Below are positions 17,126 to 26,900 of a DNA stretch of 64,000 nt, piece by piece (position 1 is the first letter of the stretch; each line of letters starts with the position of its first letter). Location of the stretch: the NCBI GenBank assembly GCA_965247965.1, contig OZ252053.1:1612001-1676000 (forward strand), written 5' to 3'. Under the pieces are notes generated by a model. The model saw only the letters and a program-made list of their open reading frames with translations, was not told the origin of the DNA and searched no databases. This DNA comes from UBA7328 sp965247965 (GTDB lineage Bacteria > Bacteroidota > Bacteroidia > Chitinophagales > Saprospiraceae). Position numbers and translations under genes: made by a program.

Positions 17126-18719
17126 TTAAAAAATAGCCTGTATGTCTTGAAGTTGTTTTACACAATTAAGACTTATCTGTTCAGTCAAAGGGCTCGGGAT
17201 GGTGAGTGCCTGAGCCTCGTTTTTCTTTTTCATCAGGGCTTGTACCATAAAGATGATTTTGTCACTGGTCAGGGGAGAGTTCAAAGTAGTTTTTAGACAT
17301 TGATCAACTGCGGAGGTTATTATTGAGGTAGATAAATGATGTTTGGTGGCGTAACTAATCACGTCAATAAATACCTTGGGTTGATCTGAAAAATATTGTT
17401 TGTAAAGTGCGATCAAATCGGTATCAGCCTGAAGAAAGGCTTCGCTGTTTGACAAAGCACCAGGCTTTACGGCTAATGTCTTCAGATAGTGCTCTATTTT
17501 AATGAACCATTGATACTTACAGTGTCTTCTCTGATGAATGTCCACTACATCGCCATTTTTATCATAAATGTGAATGTGCAAAGGGTAAATTTTCACATCC
17601 ACTATGGGGCCGCGCAAGTTTTCAGGAATAGAATAGTGATTGGTATCAACCGAGATGGTGTGATACTTGTCTACTCTTAATGTCTGGATCAGGGCGGTAT
17701 CATAGGCTGAAACAGGCAGAACTGTCATATGAATTTTCTCCTCGCACACACGTTCAGCGAATGTTTTAGACTCACCTTTTGATTTTCTATTGTTAAGTCT
17801 GATCAGTTTTTGCTTCAGGTGTCGATTAGCCGAATCGAGGTCGATAAACTCATCATTTTGAGCAAAGGCTTTGCGGCGCACATATTCAACACTTCGCTCT
17901 ACACGTCCCTTTTCATTGGCTCTATACACATTGCAAAAACGAATATCAAATTGATAGTATGTGCTGATTTTAAGTAGATCATCTGTAGGTTTCTTACCTG
18001 CCCGTTCGGTAGACGGGTCTGCATTTCGCATGGTAAATCTTGCTACTGCTGTACGCATATTGTCGTACACTATCTGTGATGGCACACCACCAATGTGGCT
18101 CAGATAGTGTACATGAGCGTGCAAGAAACTGATCATAACTCGTGCCGCGTCACGCGGTATCCTGGCGGTAGTAAAGACGAGCCCATCGGTAATTGCTGTA
18201 CCCATTGGTAAATACAGCCAGCATCAATCTTTTCTGTTTTCCCTCTATTGTCAATTTAACTTCTGCCCAATCAAACTCACTGTTTTGCCCTGGGTCAATG
18301 TGCTGGCGTATGAAAATCTCCTGACCTTTTCTCAAGTGCTGTTTTACATATTCACATACCGTAGTATAGCTGATTTCAAAACCATCGGCGATCAGTGCCT
18401 CGTGCATGTCTATACGCCGCATGCATTGTTTGGCCAAACCCGAACAATGTTTGCGCTCATTATCTTTAACAAACTGATCTATCCTGGTTCGTATCTGTTG
18501 GGTAAGTTTGCGTTTGGTACGAGAAGAACAATCGTACCGAGGTGGATCCAAAATGCCTTTAGAAGAACGGTCCTGCAAAGAACGATTCTTCTCATATTCA
18601 TCAATATACTTCTTGACTGTATTGCGCGATAATCCCAGATCCTTACTGATCTTTCGTTGGGATATTCCCTGATCAAAATAGCGCAGAATAATATCTTGTT
18701 TTTGTAGCATAGTTATCAT
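17126..18719 (-). pseudogene. istA: IS21 transposase IstA, frameshifted by a palindromic insertion
   Basis: Two overlapping frames together make one IstA. The first (from 18719) has the HTH (GISQRKISKDLGLSRNTVKK) and the start of the catalytic domain (FDWAEVKL, first Asp), and stops after RLYYRQDTA. The second resumes at SFLHAHVHYLSHIGGVPSQI, with the second Asp in VYDNMR and the Glu region in KGRVERSVEYVRR. The break coincides with the 27-nt palindrome at 18135-18161, shared with three intergenic sites. Removing about 23-26 nt there would give the spacing seen in other IstA proteins. The element is therefore unlikely to be autonomous now. Confidence 0.85.
18135..18161. repeat. 27-nt palindromic repeat, copy inside istA
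   Basis: The core GCCGCGTCACGCGGT can form a 6-bp stem with a 3-nt loop. The 27 bases match 23600-23626, 32650-32676 and 44702-44728 with a single C/T difference in the loop. Here it lies inside the istA coding region and coincides with its frame break. Confidence 0.8.
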
Positions 18720-18820
18720 GTTTAATAGTGCAAAACATATGATGGTTATGCATCATATCTGCCATGATAACTGGCTCAGTTTTCAATTGGAATTCTGGCT
18801 CAGTTTTCAACCGTAATCTA

Positions 18821-19028
18821 CAATAATCCTGTAAATTGTTTCGAGTCTCTATAGAGGTATTTTAGATTAGCGTCATCTCTTAATCTTGACACGATACTAA
18901 GAGCTGTATACTCACTTACTTTTTGCAAGAGTTTGTTGACTACTGATCTTGGGATTATCCCAAGATACGCATTTACCTTTTTATATTATAACTAATCATA
19001 ATACGTTATTTCCTTCACGGAGTATTGT
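18821..19028. repeat. Possible second copy of the CAATA...TATTG small element
   Basis: The right end, TTTCCTTCACGGAGTATTG (19010-19028), is nearly the reverse complement of the left end of the element at 23181-23404. The left end, CAATAATCC at 18821, is a weaker match and abuts the IS21 right end. The interior does not align well with the other copy and contains an independent perfect hairpin, ATCTTGGGA-TTA-TCCCAAGAT (18947-18967). Only the right end is convincing. Confidence 0.35.
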
Positions 19029-19502
19029 TTATTAAAATCAAAATCCAGGAAAGGACTAAGATGCCAGCAATTATTGCTGATGTTTCTGATGTTCTTTCTT
19101 ACCCCGCTGCTGACATTTGGTCAGAGGACTGTATCAGGAGCAATTACTTCTGATGGTCAGCCATTGATCAGGGCAAATGTACTGGTGAAGGGTACCACTT
19201 TGGGTACAATCACCGATGTTGATGGAAAATACACAACGATGGGAGATCAGGATCGTGCACGTCAGATTTTGAGGAAGGAAAGAAGACTGGAGTTGGCTTT
19301 TGAATCCAAGCGATTTTTTGATTTGGTGCGATGGGGTATTACTGAAGAAGTATTGGATGAATATTTCGCCATTGAAAAGGTCAAAAGACCTCACCTAATT
19401 GATGGAAACTTTACCAGTGGTAGAGATGAGTATATGGCGATCCTGGAAGCTCAGATTACGCTGAGCCAGGGATTGTATGTGCAGAATCCTGGGTATAATT
19501 GA
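19029..19502 (+). pseudogene. In-frame SusC N-terminus / SusD C-terminus fusion relic
   Basis: The first part matches the start of the SusC proteins in this window: LLKSKS, a hydrophobic export segment, and the carboxypeptidase-D-like start SDGQPLIRANVLVKGTTLG. After DGKY it switches directly to the last about 90 residues of SusD: TTMGDQDRARQILRKE, ESKRFFDLVRWGITEEV and TLSQGLYVQNPGYN. A similar -YT- codon stretch occurs at both parental sites, so a deletion through short homology would have removed about 5 kb of one susC-susD pair while keeping the frame. The 3' flank matches that of the susD at 36299. No functional product is expected, although an exported peptide of about 140 residues could be made. 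Confidence 0.88.
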
Positions 19503-19664
19503 TAAGCAATAGCAATTGCAATGACAATGGCAATTTCAATTTGGTTGAAGTTGCCATTGTTGTTTTTAGTCGGAGTGATGGAGTAATGGGGCAATGGAGT
19601 AATGAAGTATGAATTCGTAGGCTAAAAACATAACGTCTTTCACAAAACAAGTTTATCGGACTTG

Positions 19665-19682
19665 TCCCGAATCCCAAGACAT
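19665..19682 (+). terminator. Left half of a susD terminator split by IS110
   Basis: ATCGGACTTGTCCC is the left arm of the hairpin seen intact at 38203-38244. The right arm and T-run (GGGGCAAGTCCGATTTTTT) appear 1.6 kb away at 21312-21330, beyond the IS110 element. The dinucleotide AT is present at both junctions. Confidence 0.8.
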
Positions 19683-19689
19683 TGAACAT

Positions 19690-19930
19690 GTAAAAAATGG
19701 GAGCTAACTTGGGCCATGATACCAAAGGAAGTGACCTATGAATAAAATGGTGTGGAAGAACCCTTCCCGGATTCTGGTCGTAAAGTATAAATCTATCACT
19801 TGGTAGAATTATTAAGAAAATAATGGCGGCAGGACTTGGATGAAATTAATTCCAAGCCCTGACCCCAGATAGAATAATTCAAAAGTAAAGATACTTGACC
19901 CTTTGGATTTTTTTAGAACTATTAAATCCA
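19690..19930 (+). ncRNA. Candidate IS110 bridge RNA region
   Basis: IS110 elements are known to express a structured bridge RNA from the non-coding end upstream of the transposase. This stretch holds a good stem, CAGGACTTGGA...TCCAAGCCCTG (about 19832-19862). At 19765-19777 there is TCCCGGATTCTGG, which matches 11 of 13 bases of the centre of the intact terminator at 38214-38226. That would suit the target-binding loop. The RNA boundaries and fold are inference. Confidence 0.35.
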
Positions 19931-19935
19931 AGAAA

Positions 19936-21267
19936 ATGAAAAGTAAGAAGAAAAAGGTCAATGTAATGGCCATTGTTAATGAAAATGCATGCGGTATAGA
20001 TGTGGGGTCTACATTTCACATGGTAGCCATAGGAATGGAAGAAAAAGAGGTAAAGAAGTTTGGTGTGTAGACAAAAGACCATCAAGCCTTGGTTAAATGG
20101 TTGAGATCCCATCAAGTTCAACATGTAGCTATGGAATCAACTGGAAGTTATTGGCAAACATTATTTAGTGCTCTACAAGCATCAGGTTTTGAGGTGGTAT
20201 TAGTAGATGGTAAACAAACAAAAAACCTGAAAAAGAAAACAGATGTAAAGGATGCCAGAGGGATTTATCAGTTGCACAGTTTGGGGCTGTTATCGGGCTG
20301 TTTTTTACCGGATGAGTTAACATCACAAATACGAGTATACCACAGACACCGGAGTAATCTGATAAGAGAATCAAGCCGGCTATCCAATCGAATGCAGCAA
20401 GCTATGCGATACATGAATATCAGGTTGGACAACGTAATAAATGATATTATGGGTGTATCCGGCAAGAGGATAATTCAAGCAATTATACAAGGACAAATAG
20501 ATGCAAAAAAGCTTTCACAATTGGCTGATCCCAGAGTCAAAAGTTCCAAGGAAGATATTGAAAACAGCTTGGAAGGGCAATGGAAAGATGAGCAGTTATT
20601 TGTATTAAAAGATTGTTTTGAAGCTTATGAAATATTACAAAAACGGATTAAACAAATAGATAAAAAAATAAAGGAAATATTAGATGTGCACGCTAAATAT
20701 GATTTGCCGAGTGAGAAAAAATTGATCAAAAAACAAAATCACAAGAATCAAATCAACATCGGTTTAAAAAAACTAAGTTATGCCTATTATGGAGTTGACT
20801 TATTGGCTATACCCAATGTAAGCTATAACTTAGTTATGACCATCATCAGCGAATTAGGACATGGATATGACAAATTCTCGACAAGTAAAGAATTCAGATC
20901 ATATTTGAGATTAGCCCCGAATAATAAAATAAGTGGAGGTAAAAAAATATCAGGAAGAGTACCTAAAGGGAAAAATCCTTTGGCAATAGCATTCAGAAAT
21001 GCCGCAAACACCATATCTGGTAAAAAATCAGGAACCCTTGTCTCATTTTTCAAAAGAAAGGCATATCAAAAAGGAAGAGGAGCGGCAATTACAGCAACTG
21101 CAAGAAAATTGGCTACAATAGTGTGGCACATGCTAAATTACAAAGAAGAATATATGCCTATGTCGGATGAAGAATACAACGACAAAATCCGTAACAAAGT
21201 AATAAGCAACATGAAATATAAAATGCGCCGTTTAGGCATAGATATATCAGAATTAAAGGCTGCGTAA
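19936..21267 (+). pseudogene. IS110-family transposase with internal TAG
   Basis: From the ATG at 19936 the frame reads through GIDVGSTFHMVAIGM, the first catalytic Asp region of the RuvC-like DEDD domain. It then meets TAG at 20068-20070 (codon 45) before continuing in the same frame for about 400 residues. The continuation has HVAMESTGSYWQ (Glu), TDVKDARGIYQLHSLGLL (two Asp), and a C-terminal helix-hairpin Tnp20 domain (LLAIPNVSYNLVMTIISELG, YLRLAPNNKISGGKK). A start at TTG 20089 would omit the first catalytic Asp. The gene is most likely inactivated by one base change. Confidence 0.85.
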
Positions 21268-21328
21268 AACTATGAATATCAGTGGGTTGAGATTTAGTTA
21301 GATAGAAATTTGGGGCAAGTCCGATTTT

Positions 21329-22159
21329 TTACTTGACTTGCTCCAGTTTTCGTAGCTGTTTATTAAGATTTCGCCAAACATCTTTGAATTTGGGTAGGTC
21401 TTTAATTTGGTGGCTTAGATTATCTCTCCATGCCTTTTCGAATGTTCTTTTTTTTCCTGTGATTTTTTTGATAACCTCGGAAGGAATATGTCCTTTAAAT
21501 TTGGCTTTTCGTTCAAATTGGTAATAGATATCTTGCAACTGGACTCCTGCTGTATTTGTTAAGTATTCGAAGTCGTATAGGTCTCTGGCCACCGGCCTTC
21601 CCATCAACGCGGCCATTTTTTCAACTACTATCTCATATAGACCATAACATTGAATAGTAAATTTGGCTTCATCCATTAGGTCTGAATATTCCTGAAGTAT
21701 TGTATGATGCTCGATCTCGAATTCCAGTTTCTCCCCTTTTGTTATATCTAATTTCACATGATCACCGTTGCCACCAAGAGGGCCAACATAATTAATGTAA
21801 AATTTAATGCTATGAGTCGCTTCATGAACACCCTTGGAATCTTCCGGAAGTAATAGGTTAATATTAGTGGCATGTTTTATTTCGGTGAACACACTATTAA
21901 AAGCAGTGTAGATATCATCAATTGAAATGCCGGCCTCTATATCCGGGTTAAGTGTGAAGTCCATATCTTCGGAATAACGGTAGTCTTCAATATGATTTTT
22001 TTTAATACAGGTCCCGCCTTTAAAAATGAGAGCATCTCTCAATAAGTCGTTGCCCGATATCCCCCATAGTAGCCATGACATGAGGTAATCCTTCTCAATT
22101 TGTTGTTGTCTGACTCCTTCTCTACTAGATATATTGTTGAGTTCTTTAGGTTTAATCAC
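21329..22159 (-). CDS. abiEii: AbiEii/AbiGii-type nucleotidyltransferase toxin
   Basis: This 276-residue protein has the AbiEii core: IFKGGTCIKK, then YRYSEDMDFTL (the GG and SEDxDF motifs of this nucleotidyltransferase family), IKFYINYVGPLGG, and the later EIVVEKMAALMGRPVARDLYDFEYL block. Its start overlaps the AbiEi stop by 4 bp. Type IV toxin-antitoxin systems of this kind abort phage infection; related toxins add nucleotides to tRNA or other RNA acceptor ends. The stop codon lies within the T-run of the displaced terminator arm. Confidence 0.93.
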   Translation of the reverse strand: MIKPKELNNISSREGVRQQQIEKDYLMSWLLWGISGNDLLRDALIFKGGTCIKKNHIEDYRYSEDMDFTLNPDIEAGISIDDIYTAFNSVFTEIKHATNINLLLPEDSKGVHEATHSIKFYINYVGPLGGNGDHVKLDITKGEKLEFEIEHHTILQEYSDLMDEAKFTIQCYGLYEIVVEKMAALMGRPVARDLYDFEYLTNTAGVQLQDIYYQFERKAKFKGHIPSEVIKKITGKKRTFEKAWRDNLSHQIKDLPKFKDVWRNLNKQLRKLEQVK

Positions 22160-22968
22160 GTGTATATCGAATCTTTAATAGTGTCTATTTCCAGATTTAT
22201 TTTTAAGCCGAACTTTGAATTTTTACTTCCCTGGTCTGGCGCCGATGTGTCCAATAAGGAAAAACTCGTCCTGATCTTTGGTAACAATCCCTCATGGTAT
22301 GATGTCCATTTAATATCAACCAGATCACATATGAATAAATAGCGCTTTATAGCTGCCAGACTACCGTTTTGATCGAGATACTTGAACAATTTGTCCAGGC
22401 TAACCTTATCCCTAGTCTCATAAATTGCCTTTCCTACTTCTATCATTCCACCGCTTAGATGCGGTCTTGTTACGGCATCTACTATTGTCTTTTCCAAATC
22501 GCTGACCATTACTTTTTCATGATCATTTATCCAGGTTTTTTCAAATGCAAAAAATCTCTGAGATGTGTGCGTTACAAATTGGAATTCAATCCCCTGTATA
22601 TTTTTTAATGAGGGAGTTACTCTATGGTTAATGACAATAATTTCTTTAAGGCTGGGTTGTGTAATCAGGTTATGTATCTGCATAGCAGAATAATAACCTA
22701 TATAGTATTTTTTCCCTTTCATGATATATTTAGCTACCAGATGCCAATCCGGAGTATAATTTTTAGCGTCTGCGCTAATTGGCACAATATGGTATATTCC
22801 GCGACCTAACTTGATTAACATTCCTTTGTCAATCATTCCCGAAAGCACTTTGGATAAATAAATAGTATCCTTGTTTGAATACTCTTTCACAACATCCTGG
22901 TATGAAAAACAGTCTTGATAATCACTTGAAAACCTTTTTATTATGTCCCAGCTAAGTTCACTTCTCAT
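22156..22968 (-). CDS. abiEi: AbiEi-type antitoxin
   Basis: This 270-residue protein has an N-terminal winged-helix segment (residues about 15-60: SYQDVVKEYSNKDTIYLSKV, LIKLGRGIYHI) followed by the AbiEi core, with YYIGYYSAMQIHNLI, IIVINHRV, and VSDLEKTIVDAVTRP. In type IV systems the antitoxin counters the toxin without forming a stable complex and represses its own operon through the winged helix, usually at inverted repeats upstream. No obvious operator repeat is seen in the short leader. The start lies about 20 bp from the boundary of the 9-kb duplication. Confidence 0.92.
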   Translation of the reverse strand: MRSELSWDIIKRFSSDYQDCFSYQDVVKEYSNKDTIYLSKVLSGMIDKGMLIKLGRGIYHIVPISADAKNYTPDWHLVAKYIMKGKKYYIGYYSAMQIHNLITQPSLKEIIVINHRVTPSLKNIQGIEFQFVTHTSQRFFAFEKTWINDHEKVMVSDLEKTIVDAVTRPHLSGGMIEVGKAIYETRDKVSLDKLFKYLDQNGSLAAIKRYLFICDLVDIKWTSYHEGLLPKIRTSFSLLDTSAPDQGSKNSKFGLKINLEIDTIKDSIYT

Positions 22969-23003
22969 TGTTAGATAAATATTGTTTGTTAATTCTACAA
23001 TGT

Positions 23004-23140
23004 GATAAGGTTACGACTGCTGTGCTATACAAGAGTTCCCGGTATCTATGGATTTGCACACATAGATTTTAGTTTTTTCAGATGAGTATCTATATAATTG
23101 GGCTTGCGAGATTTATTCGTGCAAGTCCGTTTTTTTTTTG
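23004..23140 (+). pseudogene. susD relic followed by its terminator (unit 1)
   Basis: A plus-strand frame near 23030 reads YTRVPGIYGF, matching the SusD segment YARVPGIYGHF. About 50 bp later a hairpin GGGCTTGC...GCAAGTCC with a run of T ends the block, resembling the terminators behind the intact susD genes. A close copy lies at 32052-32188. Only a short piece of coding similarity remains. Confidence 0.5.
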
Positions 23141-23180
23141 AAAACTTGTTAGGTTATCGTAAAAATAATGACAGTTATAT

Positions 23181-23404
23181 CAATAGTCCGTGAAGGAAAT
23201 ATTTCATAACTCGTTGATACTCAATCTTAGAATTATGGATAAATTATTAAAACTAAAGTATCGTCTGAACCGAAACTTGCATTTTAATAGGATTGCCAAA
23301 TAAGCAGGCCATAAATACTTGATAATCAGCGTTATAGAAAATCTTGAATTTAAGATACTGCTGTTAACACTTCGAATTTGGCCGAAATCCTTCACGAACT
23401 ATTG
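23181..23404. mobile_element. 224-bp small element with TTATAT duplication
   Basis: The ends CAATAGTCCGTGAAGGA and TCCTTCACGAACTATTG are inverted repeats with one mismatch. TTATAT flanks both sides (23175-23180 and 23405-23410). The corresponding place in duplication unit 2 (near 32452-32460) has the uninterrupted flanks with no element. It has no coding capacity, so it would depend on a transposase elsewhere. Confidence 0.85.
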
Positions 23405-23599
23405 TTATATTAGCACTTGCAAAAATATCAAATATGGAAACCTAACAGGTTGATACCAATAGGTGAACAGCACAATCCCATCATTTCGCGTTTATTAAAT
23501 TGACAAGGGGATTAACCTTCCATTGACAAACCGTGGAAACCATCCCATGTATAACGGGCAAAACTGACCAACAGCTTGTTGAAATAAACAGGAAGGACA

Positions 23600-23626
23600 A
23601 TAACTCGTGCCGCGTTACGCGGTATC
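23600..23626. repeat. 27-nt palindromic repeat (susC1 leader)
   Basis: The core GCCGCGTTACGCGGT forms a 6-bp stem. It is identical to 32650-32676 and 44702-44728 and differs by one loop base from the istA copy at 18135-18161. Confidence 0.75.
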
Positions 23627-23675
23627 AACTGGAAAGTTGATGGGAGTATGCAAATCCCTCAAATCGAAAGACTAA

Positions 23676-23858
23676 ATTTTGATTGCAATTGTCATTGATA
23701 TTGTAAAAGGCGCTTATGGGAAATATGAAACAAATGGATCGCGCAGATATGACGTCAGCTATGGTTTTGGGTATCTTTTCCGACAAAGCATCAATTTTGA
23801 CCAATTTTTCTACCAACATTGGCCACGTAGCATCAGTATAGGCAGAAGTTTTTATTAA
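23676..23858 (+). pseudogene. 3' end of an outer-membrane beta-barrel gene (unit 1)
   Basis: The frame carries up to 60 residues ending DVSYGFGYLFRQSINF and ISIGRSFY before TAA. Alternating hydrophobic residues and a terminal aromatic residue are what a final beta strand of an outer-membrane barrel looks like. There is no start codon or upstream domain; the frame is closed by TAA just before. The same fragment is kept in the unit 2 leader (32726-32908). Confidence 0.5.
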
Positions 23859-23908
23859 ACTTGTGGATTATTACAAATAAATTATGTTTAAAATTGTAAC
23901 AAATTATT

Positions 23909-26900
23909 GTGAAACTAAAATCGAAAGATGTTATGAAATTATTATTACAGTCTAAATCGATGACAGGACTGCGGATAAAGCACGTATTACCGTTGCTTCT
24001 GCTTTTCTTCCTAACACCGTTCTTAGCCTTTGCACAAAAGACCGTGAATGGCACCATAACGGACGCGAATGGTGATGTCCTAATCGGGGCCAATGTGCTG
24101 ATAAAAGGTACCGACGTAGGTACCATCACAGCTATCGACGGTAGCTACACGCTCGAAAATGTACCGGAGGACGCAGTCCTATTGGTCTCCTTTATCGGGT
24201 ATGATACTCAAGAAATAATCACCGAAGGCCGAAGCTCCATTGACGTAGCTGTAACCGCGCCAGGTAGGCTCCTTGACGAAATTGTTGTGACCGGTTACAC
24301 GGTAGAGAAAAAGAGAGACCTGCTCGGTGCTGTTAGCGTGATGGATTTAGATGACATTGCAGGAGCCTCGAACCCCAATGTCTTACAAAGTATGCAAGGC
24401 CGGGTGGCAGGAGTGAATGTGAATACGGACGGAGTACCGGGCCAGGGTACAAGGGTTCGGGTGAGAGGTATCAGTACACTTGGAAACAATGACCCTCTTT
24501 ATATTGTAGATGGAGTGCCTATCCAACCCTTTAAGACTGATGATCTCAATGTAGGTCAGGAGCAAAACTGGGGTTTATCCTGGCTGAATCCGAATGACAT
24601 TGAATCAGTGCAGGTTTTGAAGGATGCATCTTCGGCTTCCATTTACGGTTCGAGAGCTTCCAATGGTGTAGTTATTATTACAACCAAACAACCAGGCAAC
24701 CAGAAGCCTACCATCAGGGTGAACGTGAGCACTACCGTTCAAAGTTGGAATTCATTTGATAATTTGATGAATAGTGATCAGCGCGCCAGAGTGGAATGGC
24801 TGGGTGCTGTCAACGATGGCGCAGATCCTGATGCGACCGGTATTTGGACGTACGATTGGCATTTTGATCCAAGTTTGGGAGCTGGTATTCAAGGAAACGG
24901 TGTACCCGTGCTGGACAGAATCAACTATCCTGAATGGCTGGACGAAACCGATCAAATGAGACCATCGGGTCACCCGGCAAGTATCTATGGGGGTGATATT
25001 ACTGTAGGAACTAACTGGTGGGACGAAATATCCCAAGGAGGACTCACACAAAATTATGACATCTCTTTTGCACAAGGTGGCGAACGAGGTGGCATACACT
25101 TTGGGGCCAATTATTTCAAGCAAAAAGGAGTAGTCATTGAAACGGGTTACGAAAGAATTGGACTTCGAATGAACTCCAATTACAATTTCCTAGATGGAAG
25201 GATTACAATTGGTGAAAATATGGCGGTCACAAAAGGAGAACGACAATGGTTGGATAGTGGCTTTGGAGGAACAACTGATGGTACTCCATATCGCCTGAAG
25301 CCTATTCTTCCCGTTCTTACTGAAGACGGTCGATATGCAGGCCCTCCGGGAGCCGGTTACTCGGATAGAGATAACGGTGTTGGACTTGCCAATGACAACC
25401 GTGACGATATAATTAATAATCTGAAGGTCTTTGGGAGTGTGTATTTAGAAGCCGAGATCATTGAAGGATTGAATTTCAGAACCAACTTTGGTGTTGACTA
25501 CGACAATATTTTTACCAGAGATATATTCAGAACTTATTCACGTGGATTCTTAAGTAACGTAATTGCTGAATTGGATCACAGACAATCACATTTTGTCAAT
25601 TGGGTGTTTAACAATACACTGACCTACAACAGGCAAATTGGTGATCACGCATTTACGGTGCTCGCGGGAACAGAGGCAGTTGAAAACAACGTGACCCTGT
25701 TCTTTGCCAGAGCCAAAGAGTTTGCTTTGGAAACGAATGCTTACTTCCAATTGGATGCAGCTTCTGGTGAAAGGACATCGGGTGGAAGCACCACTGGATT
25801 CTCCTTGTTCTCCTATTTTGGAAAGGTCAATTATGCCTTTCAAGACAAGTATTTGTTTTCTGCCACGGCAAGAAGAGACGGTTCGTCACGATTTGGTTTG
25901 AATAATCGATATGCTGTATTTCCAGCATTCTCAGTGGGTTGGAGATTGAGTGAAGAACCATTTTTGCGGGACAATGACCTTATAAGTAATTTGAAGATAA
26001 GAGGAGCATGGGGTAAGACGGGTAACCAGGATATATTGAATACAGCCCGATTTAGTTTGTATCAGGCAGTGTACGCTCCGGCCAGTAATGTACTTCCATG
26101 GGATTCGGAATCGTGCTTTAATGTGTGCCCGGATGCGGCCACTGCATACGACATTGGTAACCAGGATCAGGGAATTCTTCCTTCCGGCTTTTCGGCTCAG
26201 CAGACCGGAAACGATGATTTAAAGTGGGAATCTACAACGGAGATCAACTTTGGTATAGATTTCGGATTGATAGATGAAAGAATTACGGGCACTGTTGAAG
26301 TCTTCAATAAGCAGACGGAGGATATCCTTATCGTAAGAAAAACAGTTGGTGCATTTGGAGACGGCTCTCAGCGATTTGTGAATGGAGCTGATATGGAAAC
26401 TAAAGGTTGGGAACTATCATTGAATTACGCTAGTCCTGCAGGTAGGGATTTGTCATGGTCCATTGGAACCAATTTATCTCATTACGATGCGATTATCACA
26501 GCTTTACCGGAGGATTTATTCGCTTCTTATGCAGGAAACCAAGAGCAGAACATTATTGGGCATCCACCGAACGCAATATTCGGTTATCGAACCAGTGGAA
26601 TATTCCAATCACAGGCTGAAGTGGAAGCACATGCCGATCAGACAGGAGCAAGAGTGGGAACATTGCGCTATCAAGACTTGAATAGCGATGGCGTGATCAG
26701 TGGATTGGATAGAGAATATGGACCAGCAAATAGATTGGCAAAGGTTGAATTTGGAATCAACTTCCAACTCGATTATAAAAATTGGGATTTTGGTTGGTTT
26801 GTTTGGGGTAACCTAGGTAGAAAAGTACAAGCGAGTGTCGGGCGTCTGGAATTAGGAGGTCTAATAAGCGGTGAAAATGCTGGTGCGGCAACATTGGATG

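Larger units (their letters stand above)
16235..18822 (-). mobile_element. IS21-family insertion sequence (about 2.6 kb)
   Basis: The ends are long inverted repeats starting TGTAGATTACGG. Each end holds two tandem copies of a GGTTGAAAA(C/G)TGAGCCAG-type unit, the multiple transposase-binding-site layout usual in IS21. Between them lie istA (broken) and istB. The 4-8 bp direct repeat expected for IS21 is not seen, so one side was probably altered after insertion. The left flank is the 3' side of the truncated transposase and the right flank is a possible small-element end (18821-19028). Confidence 0.9.
19683..21307 (+). mobile_element. IS110-family element inserted in a terminator loop
   Basis: The boundaries are defined by comparison with the intact terminator after the susD at 36299: the halves TCCCGAAT and ATTTGGGG reunite if 19683-21307 plus one AT is removed. 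There are no terminal inverted repeats, as usual for IS110. The element has about 250 bp of non-coding left end and a single DEDD-type transposase gene that contains a stop codon. Confidence 0.82.
22969..23908. other. Leader region of susC1, made of relics and small repeats
   Basis: This 940-bp gap between the divergent abiE and susC1 genes contains, in order: a susD relic with a terminator (22989-23140), the 224-bp inserted element (23181-23404), a 27-nt palindrome (23600-23626) and a beta-barrel gene tail (23676-23858). From 23411 onward it is nearly identical to 32459-32959. A promoter for susC1 is expected here but no clear TTG/TAnnTTTG pair stands out. Confidence 0.7.

Noticed and set aside
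16225..18832. Target duplication of IS21
   Set aside because: The flanks CCTGTCTTT and ATAATCCTG do not match adjacent to the ends.
20068..20070. Pyrrolysine or other recoding of the TAG
   Set aside because: There is no pyl machinery or downstream signal here, and a single mutation in an IS is far more likely.
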